Assembly: GCA_021107345.1 (NCBI GenBank) | Contig: JAIOSX010000355.1 | Location: forward strand, 1-10,978 | Origin: Candidatus Aegiribacteria sp. | GTDB taxonomy: Bacteria > Fermentibacterota > Fermentibacteria > Fermentibacterales > Fermentibacteraceae | DNA: 10,978 nt | Direction: 5' to 3' | Shown here: in pieces, positions 1 to 7,727 of the stretch | Layout: each line of letters begins with the position of its first letter | Numbering within the stretch: position 1 is the stretch's first letter | Made by a program: the position numbers and the translations under genes | The notes under the pieces: generated by a model | The model's input: only the letters and a program-made list of their open reading frames with translations | What the model was told of the DNA's origin: nothing | Databases searched by the model: none

Positions 1-1146
1 AACGCCACCGGAATGATCTGCCAGACAGGCAAATACCTGATCCTTACTCGGTAGTTCATCTATGAATTCAAACCATCCGTGTTCACTGCAAACCGCAGCC
101 CCCCTTATATTGCTTGTCACCCACACATCGTTCCTTGAATCCAGATCAACCGAATAAAGATCGTTTGATGGAGCTCCCTGAGGACATGAGGATGTCCAGG
201 AATTCACTGTACCTATTCCTACACCATTACCGGATGATCTGTTCACCGCAAAGTCCGAGTACTGCCCTATGGCCAGGCTGTCATATGAAATCCAGCTTAT
301 TGCATGGACCACCTGACCTCCAAGCCCGCCTGACCCGCTGGTCCAGTTTGATCCGTCGGATATCGCGACAGAACCTTTGTCCCCTACCGCAAGAAGTCCG
401 CTGGTTGATGCAAGGGATACAGGATAGCTTCCTGGATAAGAAACGTCTTTCATCCAGTCCTGGCCAGTTACAAGGTAGTAAAGGCCATCAGTTGAAGCGG
501 CCCATACTGTATCGCCTGCCACCAGTATATCCTGCACATTGAGGCTCATGACAGCTGGGAAGGTCAGCCAGGAATCAGCTTGCCCGGGGTACTGACCCGA
601 CTGAAGCATGACCAGGCCGTTGGAAGTTCCGACCAGGAGCCCCGAGTCAACACTGGCAACACAATTTATGATATCCGAGGTCAATCCGCCGCCGGTTGTG
701 AATTCTGTCCAAACCTCAAAATAACCAAGCTCCTTGCTGCACAGTCCTTCCGTGGTGCCAACCCATATGGTCGTATCGGGAAGAATACAGTTAATCTCAA
801 GCGATATGGGCAACCCCTCAAGCTGCCCGTAATGCCGGGTGCCTCCTGAAGCCAGGACTACATCGATACCGCCTCCGTATGTACCAATCCAGAGATTTTC
901 CAAAGAATCCCTTGCAAGACACCTTGCATCACTATGTAAAAGTACCCCCGGGCAGATCCAGGTGGAATCCCAGGAAATTCCGCCGGTTTGAATTGATCCG
1001 AAAATAACGCCGCCACTGGTTGCACCAGTTACCGAAGAACCCTCTACAAGTATATCACTGACGCCACCAAAATGCGTATAGTGATTCCACTCGGAATCGG
1101 AAATTCTGCTTGTCAAACTGATACAGCATATCATCAGCAGGGTCAT
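1..1146 (-). CDS. Exported beta-propeller repeat protein, 5' part only (runs off left edge)
   Basis: I translated this frame by hand. It is open for 382 codons from the ATG at 1146 to position 1 with no stop, so the gene is partial at its 3' end. The N-terminus (MTLLMICCISLTS) is a short hydrophobic segment resembling a signal peptide but lacking a basic n-region. The rest is a run of propeller-type repeats of the form 'xxWvGTxxGlxxx', for example near residues 84-96 (LWIGTYGGG), 125-136 (IWVGTTEGL), 168-179 (LLVGTSNGL), 210-223 (VWAASTDGLYY), 250-262 and 339-352. This resembles the two-component-regulator propeller repeat (Reg_prop-like). No enzymatic motif is visible. The ATG overlaps the SDR gene's stop as ATGA, and a strong GGGAGG lies 7 bases upstream. 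An in-frame ATG six codons earlier (1164) would add a lysine to the signal peptide but has no ribosome binding site. It resembles the protein at 8692-10938 in general design. Its ligand and function are unknown, and whether it has a C-terminal sorting domain cannot be seen. Confidence 0.85.
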   Translation of the reverse strand, partial: MTLLMICCISLTSRISDSEWNHYTHFGGVSDILVEGSSVTGATSGGVIFGSIQTGGISWDSTWICPGVLLHSDARCLARDSLENLWIGTYGGGIDVVLASGGTRHYGQLEGLPISLEINCILPDTTIWVGTTEGLCSKELGYFEVWTEFTTGGGLTSDIINCVASVDSGLLVGTSNGLVMLQSGQYPGQADSWLTFPAVMSLNVQDILVAGDTVWAASTDGLYYLVTGQDWMKDVSYPGSYPVSLASTSGLLAVGDKGSVAISDGSNWTSGSGGLGGQVVHAISWISYDSLAIGQYSDFAVNRSSGNGVGIGTVNSWTSSCPQGAPSNDLYSVDLDSRNDVWVTSNIRGAAVCSEHGWFEFIDELPSKDQVFACLADHSGGV

Positions 1147-2093
1147 ATTTTTGCCTCCCACCATGAGAATAGTTTTCTAAGACCCTCTATTCTGTTAACC
1201 TCTGGTTTCCATCCCAGCAGGGATCGAAGCCTTGATGGATCTCCGACCTGGAATTCAACATCCACGGGTCTGAAAAGATCCTGGTCCGTTTCGAGTTCAA
1301 TATCCATTCCGGAGATATCTATAAGCATTCTGACCATGTCACCGATACTGTTGCCCTTACCTGTGCAGATATTATAAACACTTCCGGATTGGCCTCTGCT
1401 CAGAATATACCGGTAGGCTCTTGCTACATCGGTTACATACAGATAGTCTCTTACCGGGCTGAGGTTTCCGACGCGAATGATGTTGTTACCGCTCAGGCGC
1501 GTATCAATGATTCTTTTGCAGAATGACGGAAACGCGAAGTCCAGAGATTGCCTCGGGCCCATATGGGGAAATGCTCGCGTAACTACAATATCCAGATCGT
1601 AATTTCGTGCAAATTGAAAAGCGGCAATTTCAGCAGCGGCCTTTGTCGTTCCGTAAGGATTTATCGGGCCGATTTCGGAGTTCTCAGAAATAAGATCATC
1701 TGACGACTTGTACACCTCTGCTGAACTTGCCAGAAGCATCTTCGCACCTGGACATTTTGAAACCATGTACTCGAGGACCGATACGGTTCCCATGAGGTTA
1801 ATCTCATAAGCCTTATGGACCTCCATCAGTGACTTCGAAACCGAACTCATGGCTGCAAGATGTATGATGTACCGCACGGATCCAAGTTCATCAGGTGGAG
1901 GAGAAGGAAGATTCCAGCTGATTTTCGAAACCCCCTCGGGAGCTTCAAAATCTCCGGTTATATCAGCAGCGATATCACCCACCCCCATGCCAAGCTCTTT
2001 CATAAGATGATAACCCACGAAACCTGCAGCTCCGGTTACAAGGATAGGTCCGGGCTCAAGGCTGACAGATACGCACTGGTTTATATCCGACAT
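1143..2093 (-). CDS. NAD(P)-dependent SDR nucleotide-sugar reductase/epimerase, GDP-4-keto-6-deoxy-mannose reductase-like
   Basis: This 316-residue protein is an extended short-chain dehydrogenase. The Rossmann motif GAAGFVG is at residues 21-27, the catalytic Ser region (SSAEVY) at 123-128, and the Tyr-Lys pair as YGTTK at 147-151. Further family landmarks are 'RAFPHMGPRQS' (about 173-183), 'VGNLSPVRDYLYVTDVA' (about 208-224) and a late 'LGWKPEV'. The combination of the HxGPxQS stretch, VGNLxxxRDY and the C-terminal GD-x-x-x-L-x-x-LGW pattern is closest in my memory to the RMD branch (GDP-6-deoxy-D-mannose reductase, giving GDP-D-rhamnose). A 4,6-dehydratase or 4-epimerase of the same superfamily is the alternative, so no symbol is assigned. 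It acts in the cytosol to make an activated deoxysugar for the glycosyltransferases of this block. No partner GDP-mannose 4,6-dehydratase is in the window. The start is an ATG 3 bases after the murB stop with GGAGG 9 bases upstream. Its TGA overlaps the next ATG by 4 bases. Confidence 0.85.
   Translation of the reverse strand: MSDINQCVSVSLEPGPILVTGAAGFVGYHLMKELGMGVGDIAADITGDFEAPEGVSKISWNLPSPPPDELGSVRYIIHLAAMSSVSKSLMEVHKAYEINLMGTVSVLEYMVSKCPGAKMLLASSAEVYKSSDDLISENSEIGPINPYGTTKAAAEIAAFQFARNYDLDIVVTRAFPHMGPRQSLDFAFPSFCKRIIDTRLSGNNIIRVGNLSPVRDYLYVTDVARAYRYILSRGQSGSVYNICTGKGNSIGDMVRMLIDISGMDIELETDQDLFRPVDVEFQVGDPSRLRSLLGWKPEVNRIEGLRKLFSWWEAKI
1154..1159 (-). promoter_or_regulatory. Ribosome binding site of the second propeller gene
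   Basis: GGGAGG on the minus strand, 7 bases before the ATG at 1146 and inside the last codons of the SDR gene. It decides the start in favour of 1146 over the in-frame ATG at 1164. Confidence 0.7.
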
Positions 2094-2096
2094 TAT

Positions 2097-3023
2097 TCAA
2101 TTCCTCCGACCAAGATACCGGATCTCCTCTTTAAGCAGTATTCCACTGAAGGCGAGGACAGACTCCCGGACGATATCAATAAGTTCCGCTATATCATCAG
2201 ATGTTGCTTTTCCAGTATTTATAATAAAATTCGCGTGTTTGCGGGAAACCCTGGCACCACCGACAGACCTCCCTTTCAATCCGGCATCTTCTATCAGCTT
2301 ACCGGGGGGGATTCCCTCATCTGGTTTTCTGAATACGCTTCCGGCGTTGGGGTATAGAAGGGGAAACTTCTTTCTACGTAACGAAAGAATTCTCTTCCCC
2401 TCGGAACGAAGAACAGCAGGATTATCATTCCCCAGCGACAGTTCTATACCTGTTATAACTGTTCTCTCTTTCTGAAATCTGCTGAACCTATATCCGAAAC
2501 AGCATTCATCTCCAGCAATAATGTTCGTAGAACCTCTGTAATCTAATACTGAAACACGGCTCAGGAAATCAGATATTGAGTTCCCGTATGCTCCGGCATT
2601 CATGAATACAGCACCACCTATAGTTCCGGGAATACCTATTGCGAATTCCAGTCCTGAAGCTCCCCTGTTGCAGGCAGCCCCGGACAATGACGGAAGGTGA
2701 ACACCTCCACCTGTCATAAGATTCCAACCGTTCTCGGAACGATGCCATGCGGTCTCGGCCATATTCCCTGAAAGCCTGATAATCACTTCTTTGCAGCCGG
2801 AATCCGAAGCCAGTACATTCGATCCCCGTCCGAGAATGAACCAGGGAATCCCTTCCTTGAAAGTCAGACCAAGCAGGTCTTCAAGCATCCCGGAAGAAGT
2901 TGCAGCTACCGAAACAGCAGGACCTCCGGTCTTCCATGTAGTCAGCTCTCTCAGCTGCAGGATTTCTACAGCTGCCGGGAAATGATCCCTGAGGAGGCTG
3001 CAAGTGCATTCAACTCTATTCAA
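2097..3023 (-). CDS. murB: UDP-N-acetylenolpyruvoylglucosamine reductase (MurB)
   Basis: A 308-residue FAD enzyme that reduces UDP-GlcNAc-enolpyruvate with NADPH to UDP-N-acetylmuramate, the second committed step of peptidoglycan precursor synthesis, in the cytosol. Visible landmarks in order: TTWKTGGPA (28-36), the FAD-binding loop LGRGSN (64-69), SGLEFAIGIPGTIGGAVFMN (123-142), MNAGAYG (141-147), YRFSRF with the substrate-binding Arg (178-183), the proton-donor serine in NAGSVFRKP (Ser229), GKLIEDAGLKG (241-251), SRKHANFIIN (260-269) and the catalytic glutamate in KEEIRYLG (Glu299/300). The Ser, Arg and Glu expected of an active enzyme are all present. Length and spacing fit the shorter type II MurB. 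The start is TTG at 3023, preceded by AGGTAGGA. No ATG lies close by, and the first conserved motif follows about 28 residues in. It overlaps the preceding glycosyltransferase by 8 bases. Finding murB inside a glycan block rather than a cell-division/wall cluster is unusual. Confidence 0.95.
   Translation of the reverse strand: MNRVECTCSLLRDHFPAAVEILQLRELTTWKTGGPAVSVAATSSGMLEDLLGLTFKEGIPWFILGRGSNVLASDSGCKEVIIRLSGNMAETAWHRSENGWNLMTGGGVHLPSLSGAACNRGASGLEFAIGIPGTIGGAVFMNAGAYGNSISDFLSRVSVLDYRGSTNIIAGDECCFGYRFSRFQKERTVITGIELSLGNDNPAVLRSEGKRILSLRRKKFPLLYPNAGSVFRKPDEGIPPGKLIEDAGLKGRSVGGARVSRKHANFIINTGKATSDDIAELIDIVRESVLAFSGILLKEEIRYLGRRN
2103..2107 (-). promoter_or_regulatory. Ribosome binding site of the SDR gene
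   Basis: GGAGG on the minus strand, 9 bases before the ATG at 2093. It is embedded in the final arginine codons of murB, so the SDR gene is probably translated by coupling to murB. Confidence 0.65.
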
Positions 3024-3934
3024 AATTCCTACCTGATAATCCCATTAAACATCCACCGACTGAAAGGTATGTGAACAGAAAAGAGGGTTTGCCGAACTTC
3101 TCCATCCACCTAAGTACGCATCTGTATACAGGTGGGAGAAGAGCAAATTTTACCAGTACTCTCATAGCCATGGTTGCAGGATTTGCAGGTCTTGAGAATA
3201 CCGGTTTAATCCAGTTGCTCCCCAGAAGACCTTCCGCTTCCGGAATTTCCTCAAGAATATATCCGATCCCAAATTTACCGTACTCGAACATTTTTGCCGA
3301 ATGCTCCCGAACTGTAGCATCAGTCTCAAGATGATACACCCTCAAGCCGGGATCCCAGTACAGGGATACTCCTTTCCTGGCAAGTTTGAATCCGAGTTCA
3401 GTATCCTCTCCGCCCCAGTGATCTAACGCGACATTAAATCCTCCAGTCGATTCAAGAAGAGACAGGGGAAGGCTGATGTTACCGGTAACAAAATACCGGG
3501 GTGGAAACATCCCTGCCCTTCGGTTCCCCATTCCCCTTGTATCAAACCATTTCTGCCACGGAGTTGCGCTTTCCTGCCAGGCATCCACTCTGGCACCCAT
3601 GATTACGTCTCCACGTCCCATGCGGTGCAATTCAAGATGTTTCCTGACAATATCCGATGGAAACCTGATGTCAGCATCCGAAAGAAATGAAATGGGAGCG
3701 CTTGACTCCATCCAACCGTTTTCCACTGCTTTCAAGCCGGATTACACTGACATTCACCGTTCCGGGAAAACTCAGGTCAAAGTCATCCTCCACAGGAATC
3801 CTGCTGCCATCATCAACGATTATCAGTTCCCACGGGATTCCTCCCGTATCCTGCTTCCGAAGGCTTTCAAGGCATACCCGGAAGTGTTCACCGCCATCCC
3901 TTATCGGAATCTGAAGGGATATTTCAGGTTTCAT
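3016..3934 (-). pseudogene. GT2 family glycosyltransferase, interrupted by a frame change near 3735
   Basis: Two reading frames together make one GT-A glycosyltransferase. Frame one (ATG at 3934, stop at 3671, 87 codons) gives the nucleotide-binding start: SLQIPIRDGG near residue 6 and IIVDDGS near 38-44. Its homology stops at VIRL (residue 67). Frame two runs from about 3735 to the stop at 3016. It gives ISFLSDADIRFP with the metal-binding DAD and, downstream, GGFN...DHWGGEDTELGFKLARKG. The latter is the ED-containing acceptor/catalytic region of the Glyco_tranf_2C type found in galactosyl/GalNAc transferases. The usual segment between the third beta strand and FLDxD (typically around N-x-G-P-x-x-A-R-N-x-G) is missing, about 8-12 codons, so this looks like a small deletion plus frame change rather than a single-base slip. 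It could be a real mutation or an assembly error. Programmed frameshifting is unlikely because conserved residues are lost. The 5' end overlaps the flippase gene by 11 bases, with AAGGCGG 8 bases before the ATG. Confidence 0.8.
3027..3034 (-). promoter_or_regulatory. Ribosome binding site supporting the TTG start of murB
   Basis: AGGTAGGA on the minus strand just ahead of the TTG at 3023. It lies within the 3' end of the GT2 gene. It supports the non-ATG start, although the spacing (3-7 bases depending on pairing) is on the short side. Confidence 0.5.
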
Positions 3935-5360
3935 CGAAAGTACCGCCTTCCAGCCGTGTACCCATGTGTCTGAGGAAAGCTATTGCTGAAACCGTGATAA
4001 GCGTAGCAACAATAACGACAATTGCTCTCCAGGTAGGATTCAGGGTTGCCATGGGTCCAAAAGCGATTGGGGGCAAAACAGTCAGCACCACCACAAAGAA
4101 GCTGATCGGGAACACCTTTCTTCCAAGCCAGAAAAGACTCAGGGCCATGAACAGGTTCGTTCCAAGGGTTGCAAAGGCAGCACCCAGGGCTCCTGCAACA
4201 GGTATTAAGCGGAGGTTGAATCCTATATTCAGCATGGCTCCGAACAGGGTCATTCCTGCTATATACCTGGTCTGCCCGGTGAGCAGACAACCTGTCTGGG
4301 AAACGAGGAACAGTCCATAAAGTGCAGTTGCTCCTGCAAGGGTCGGCAGAACTCCAGCGGCCCGAAGGAACTGCCCGCCACCTATGAGAGGGACTATCCA
4401 AGGTGAGGACATCGCCAGGATCAAAGAACCCCAGTTCACAAGCAACATGAAAAGCAGCCCTGCTCTTCCCAGTTCGGCCAGTGTGCCTCCGGTTCTTTTT
4501 TTCCTGAAGATGAATCGCTTCCAGGCCATGTTGAAACCCAGTATCAACGGCATGAGAACAAGGCAGGCTCTGCTGGCCCATTCGTAATATCCGCTTTCAG
4601 CCATATCGGGATAGATACTTCTCAGCATGAACATATCGGCTGAAGAAAGCACTATCATGGAAAGAGTGGCCGGGATGAGGGGAAGGCTGAATCCAAGAAT
4701 CTCCTTCGTAAGCCCTTCCTGTCCCTTTATATTTTTTGAATCTGCGGTTTTTTTCCACATCATCACTACCGCAGCGAAGGCAATCAGGAATGAGGGTGCC
4801 CACCTTGCGGTCATGAACGAAGGTATCGTATCCATGGTTCTGGAAAAAAGCAGAAGGGCCAGAAGACCCAGAGCCAGAAAACCCCTGATAAGCTGGAGAA
4901 TCAGATACCTTCCAGCCAGGCCATCGGCTCTTGGAATAGATAGAGCAATCTGAACGTATGCAATACCGATTCCCAGAAGGATCGCATGAAGCAGGTATTC
5001 AGGATGCTGCAAATTCAGAAAAGATCTCAGAAAACCCTGCAGGAACAGAACTATCGCAATCATAAGCAGTGTGGGAACCAGAGGGAATGTAATTCCCCTT
5101 AATAGAACGCCACGGCGCTGCGTTGTTCTATGCCATGCTCTGATGAGCGCCGTTGGGAGCCCCAGAACCACAATACCGGCAATGGCCTCCGCAATTATTC
5201 TCAATGTACCCAGTTCCCCGGCAGCGTCAGCTGTAAGATGCCTGGAGATGAACGGCAGGAATGCAACCTGAATCATTCCGCTGAAGACCATTGCAAGGGC
5301 ATAAAAAGTGGATTCTCTTGAAAGGTCTCTGCTATGTGCAGATATGGAATGCTCAACCAT
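3924..5360 (-). CDS. Wzx-type oligosaccharide flippase (MOP/polysaccharide transport family)
   Basis: A 478-residue, almost entirely hydrophobic protein with roughly 12-14 membrane segments separated by short basic loops, the size and pattern of the PST/Wzx branch of the MOP exporter superfamily. The N-terminus shows the family's typical opening: an amphipathic lead into TM1 (STFYALAMVFSGMIQVAFLP), then FISRHLTADAAGELGTLR, like 'R.l.....G.y..l'. A central cytoplasmic region (KKTADSKNIKGQEGLTKEILGFSLPLIPATL) leads into the second half, which carries the SADMFMLR...GYYEWASR pattern also usual for the family. The expected role is to translocate an undecaprenyl- or other polyprenyl-pyrophosphate-linked glycan across the inner membrane. 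It overlaps the glycosyltransferase genes on both sides (8 and 11 bases), as expected for a glycan assembly operon. The ATG at 5360 has GGGAGG 9 bases upstream. The transported glycan cannot be inferred from the sequence. Confidence 0.88.
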   Translation of the reverse strand: MVEHSISAHSRDLSRESTFYALAMVFSGMIQVAFLPFISRHLTADAAGELGTLRIIAEAIAGIVVLGLPTALIRAWHRTTQRRGVLLRGITFPLVPTLLMIAIVLFLQGFLRSFLNLQHPEYLLHAILLGIGIAYVQIALSIPRADGLAGRYLILQLIRGFLALGLLALLLFSRTMDTIPSFMTARWAPSFLIAFAAVVMMWKKTADSKNIKGQEGLTKEILGFSLPLIPATLSMIVLSSADMFMLRSIYPDMAESGYYEWASRACLVLMPLILGFNMAWKRFIFRKKRTGGTLAELGRAGLLFMLLVNWGSLILAMSSPWIVPLIGGGQFLRAAGVLPTLAGATALYGLFLVSQTGCLLTGQTRYIAGMTLFGAMLNIGFNLRLIPVAGALGAAFATLGTNLFMALSLFWLGRKVFPISFFVVVLTVLPPIAFGPMATLNPTWRAIVVIVATLITVSAIAFLRHMGTRLEGGTFDET

Positions 5361-6438
5361 CAGCGATTACCTCCCACCCGAGATTCCGGTATATCCTGTG
5401 CAGTTCCTCAGCTACCGAGAGCCAGTGGTGTTTTTTTCTGATCCAGGGGGGTCCGGCCACGGCATGCTTCTCCCTTAGTTCCCGGTCAAGGATAAGTTCT
5501 TTCAGATCACGTTTCAGTGTGTCCGGTTTTGTAAGAAAGAATGGATGATCGGGGATGAATTCCTCATATGCGTGACTTAGATTAGTCACTGTGGCGATAC
5601 CCATGGAAAGGCTCTCCAGAGAGTTTACTCCATAACCCATATCCCCACTTGCCACCTGATCTATCGCAATATGACATGAGGCTTTCATTCTAAGGGCTTC
5701 AGCATTGGTCATATTCTCAATGAGAACAAGTTCAACAGGAATATCCCTTGAAAGATCATCCACGGCGCTTATTATCTCTTCGGTACCTTTTACCGACCTG
5801 ATCCTGGGCGCATGACATATACGTACCTTACCGGGGGGAGGTTCGACCGAGGGCATAGCGTTCTGATCAAAGGGCAGAAAAAGATAGTTCACTTCTGGAT
5901 ATCTCTGGTAAAGGTCGAATTCACAGGTAAGATTCAGATCCGTCACCTCCCATACAGGTCTAATGGCTCCCCTCACTCTGAGATCCAGACCATGATAGTA
6001 AGAGACTATCCTCTTACCGGCCTTTTTCAGGGCAATTACATCCCTGCCGTCTCTGTAAAAGCTCATTCCCCCCTCAAGGTGGTATATATCAAAATCCCAC
6101 AATCCATATTCACTGGCGGCCCTGTTAACAATCGGTTTCCATACCATATCCCTGAACCTGAGTGCGAGGTTCTCAGTCGAGCTTGGATTCCAGAATATCC
6201 GCTCTGCAGTTCCCGTGTTGGGAACCTGCAGACTTCCAGCCCTTACCAGTTTTTTTAGCTTCAGCAGCCAGCTCATGGGACCGACAAAGGGGAGATTCAG
6301 GCATATATCCTCCTCGTAGAGGTTTACCGCTCTGTAGAAAGTAACAAGGCTGCTTTCATGGCCCAGTGATACATGCCCCCGGACAAAAAGGTCTATTGTT
6401 CCCGTGTAGTTCTGTGGTGAAAGATGCAGGATCTTCAT
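5353..6438 (-). CDS. GT-B fold glycosyltransferase (GT4-like)
   Basis: A 361-residue soluble protein with the two-Rossmann GT-B plan. The N-terminal domain opens with MKILHLSPQNYTGTIDLFVRG, a beta strand plus glycine loop followed by a helix, like the acceptor side of GT4 enzymes. The C-terminal domain begins near 'KVRICHAPRIRSVKGTEEII' (about 204-223), the counterpart of the 'R-x-x-x-x-KG' donor-phosphate motif. It continues with AIDQVASGDMGYGVNSLESLSMG (about 258-280), which replaces the classical E-x-x-x-x-x-x-x-E motif of GT4; Glu275 is the best candidate for the conserved second glutamate. The first glutamate of the usual EGFG is absent (GDMGYG), as in some divergent GT4-like families. 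It probably transfers a sugar from a nucleotide donor to the lipid-linked glycan at the cytoplasmic membrane face. The sugar is unknown. The ATG overlaps the preceding gene's stop as ATGA, with only a weak GGGAA upstream. Confidence 0.75.
   Translation of the reverse strand: MKILHLSPQNYTGTIDLFVRGHVSLGHESSLVTFYRAVNLYEEDICLNLPFVGPMSWLLKLKKLVRAGSLQVPNTGTAERIFWNPSSTENLALRFRDMVWKPIVNRAASEYGLWDFDIYHLEGGMSFYRDGRDVIALKKAGKRIVSYYHGLDLRVRGAIRPVWEVTDLNLTCEFDLYQRYPEVNYLFLPFDQNAMPSVEPPPGKVRICHAPRIRSVKGTEEIISAVDDLSRDIPVELVLIENMTNAEALRMKASCHIAIDQVASGDMGYGVNSLESLSMGIATVTNLSHAYEEFIPDHPFFLTKPDTLKRDLKELILDRELREKHAVAGPPWIRKKHHWLSVAEELHRIYRNLGWEVIADG
5370..5375 (-). promoter_or_regulatory. Ribosome binding site of the flippase gene
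   Basis: GGGAGG on the minus strand, 9 bases before the ATG at 5360, located within the last codons of the GT4-like gene. It supports this start and coupled translation. Confidence 0.65.
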
Positions 6439-7727
6439 GATGTACTATTCCCGCTGCTGCGGCTTTTCTTCAACACAAGTATTCCTGCCGCGGCCAATAC
6501 CGCTGCAGCTGAGACCTGAGCAAGGATTCCTATCCAGATTGAAATACCTGCAAAAGCCGCTGCAGTTGCGCAGAATAGATCAGGTACGCCGGTTGCGAAA
6601 CTTCTGAATGCTGAAATAAGTGGAGATGAGGACCAGGTCCAGAGTACTGCCTGCCGGGAAGGTTCAATGAAGAGATCCGCGCCAGCTGCCTGCTCAAGCA
6701 GACTGGGATTGCTCCAGAAAGCTGGGATGCAGACGATAATGCCCAGTATGGCGATTATCCAGAAAAGCTTCCCCCCTGTACCCTTGAAGGACAGCGGCAG
6801 GAGCAGAAATGGCAGTGTGGTGAAAAGAAAGCGGGGTCCCCATCCCGTACCGCCGGACCAGTCATGGAGCATTCCGTGAAAAAAGAGAGAAAGTACAAAT
6901 GGGGTCCAGAGTCTCCAGTCCTTCTGAAAGAAAAACGCGAAGATACAGAGCGGAGCATAGTATAGAAGACCCTTGCCAGGGCTCAGAAGAAGACCGGGGA
7001 TACCTCCTTTGAACAGTTCAACAGTAATTGCGGGATCCTGTCCATGGCCGTCAAGGAATGGATTTCCAAACCTGTACCAGTTCAGAAAAAGTATAAGGAG
7101 GATAAATGGAACAAGCCCCATGAGAAGTTTTTTCATGTTCCTCCAGTCGGTCCAGAACAGGGGAAGCAGAATCAGGCTGTCGACTCTTACAAGGATGGCA
7201 AGCCCAAGACAGAGACCGGCTGCAAACATTCGACCGTGAAGTGAAAAGTAAAAACCTGCCATGGCGGCAGCGGTGGCAGCAGTAACATCGAAAGTCATTT
7301 TTCCGTAAACCAGAACCATTCCACAAATGGCAATCGTTATGAATCGCACTACGGGAACTTCGGAGTACTTTTTAACTGCTGACGCGTACCAGAAACCAAT
7401 CAGCGCCAGGCTGAAACCTGCGTTCAAAAGAGCCATTACGAGCTTGCCTGCGTTGAGCCCCAGAATTTTTCCAGCAACTGCTGCAGGGATAAGGAGAATT
7501 GAAAATCCTGAACCGTGAGGGATGAAAAGGCCGGGTCTGGTACCCTGAACAGCCCATCCGTAGTCCCCTGAAACGGTCATGAATGATCTCTGACCTGTGA
7601 ACGATCCGGCAACCTCATACTGGGCAAGTGCGTCCGTTGTGTACATCCTGCCGCTGAAAACAAGCGCGAGCAGTCCTGTCCACAGAAAGATAGCAGCACG
7701 AAGGCGGGATCTGTGAAGTGTTTCCAC
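6435..7727 (-). CDS. GT-C type integral membrane glycosyltransferase (PMT/ArnT-like)
   Basis: A 430-residue polytopic membrane protein with about 10-11 hydrophobic segments. After TM1 (about 10-26) a loop carries GRMYTTDALAQYEVAG, in which Asp32 sits where GT-C enzymes keep their catalytic acidic residue. Later landmarks recur in many bacterial PMT-like proteins: LNWYRFGNPFLDGHG (about 215-229), a lumenal LLSPGKGLLYYAP (247-259) and HDWSGGTGWGPRFLF (288-302) before a hydrophobic run. This points to a transferase using a polyprenyl-phosphate-sugar donor on the periplasmic side. Donor and acceptor (glycan, lipid or protein) are unknown. The frame stays open upstream to 7868, but that extension overlaps the conserved end of the FemAB-like gene and adds a hydrophilic, unmembrane-like lead. 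I therefore place the start at the GTG at 7727, which shares one base with the TAG of the upstream gene, with GGAAG 6 bases before it. Its TGA forms ATGA with the next gene. Confidence 0.78.
   Translation of the reverse strand: METLHRSRLRAAIFLWTGLLALVFSGRMYTTDALAQYEVAGSFTGQRSFMTVSGDYGWAVQGTRPGLFIPHGSGFSILLIPAAVAGKILGLNAGKLVMALLNAGFSLALIGFWYASAVKKYSEVPVVRFITIAICGMVLVYGKMTFDVTAATAAAMAGFYFSLHGRMFAAGLCLGLAILVRVDSLILLPLFWTDWRNMKKLLMGLVPFILLILFLNWYRFGNPFLDGHGQDPAITVELFKGGIPGLLLSPGKGLLYYAPLCIFAFFFQKDWRLWTPFVLSLFFHGMLHDWSGGTGWGPRFLFTTLPFLLLPLSFKGTGGKLFWIIAILGIIVCIPAFWSNPSLLEQAAGADLFIEPSRQAVLWTWSSSPLISAFRSFATGVPDLFCATAAAFAGISIWIGILAQVSAAAVLAAAGILVLKKSRSSGNSTS

Noticed and set aside
114..849. Plus-strand frames in the left 850 bases
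   Set aside because: The minus strand is continuously coding there for a propeller protein with repeat motifs. The plus-strand translations show no domain.
1860..2357. 165-codon plus-strand reading frame
   Set aside because: It lies antisense to the SDR gene and murB, both strongly supported by motifs. Its translation has no recognisable domain and no matching gene context.
3671..3735. Programmed ribosomal frameshift in the GT2 gene
   Set aside because: No convincing slippery heptamer was seen at the frame change, and a conserved stretch of about ten residues is missing. That fits a deletion or assembly error better than recoding.
3476..3973. 165-codon plus-strand reading frame over the GT2 gene
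   Set aside because: It is the complement of the GT2 coding region and flippase 3' end. The translation is low-complexity in character and lacks any family motif.
3931..4581. 216-codon minus-strand frame inside the flippase gene
   Set aside because: It is an alternate frame of the flippase, Cys/His/Pro-rich and without hydrophobic periodicity. The 478-codon membrane-protein frame explains the same bases.
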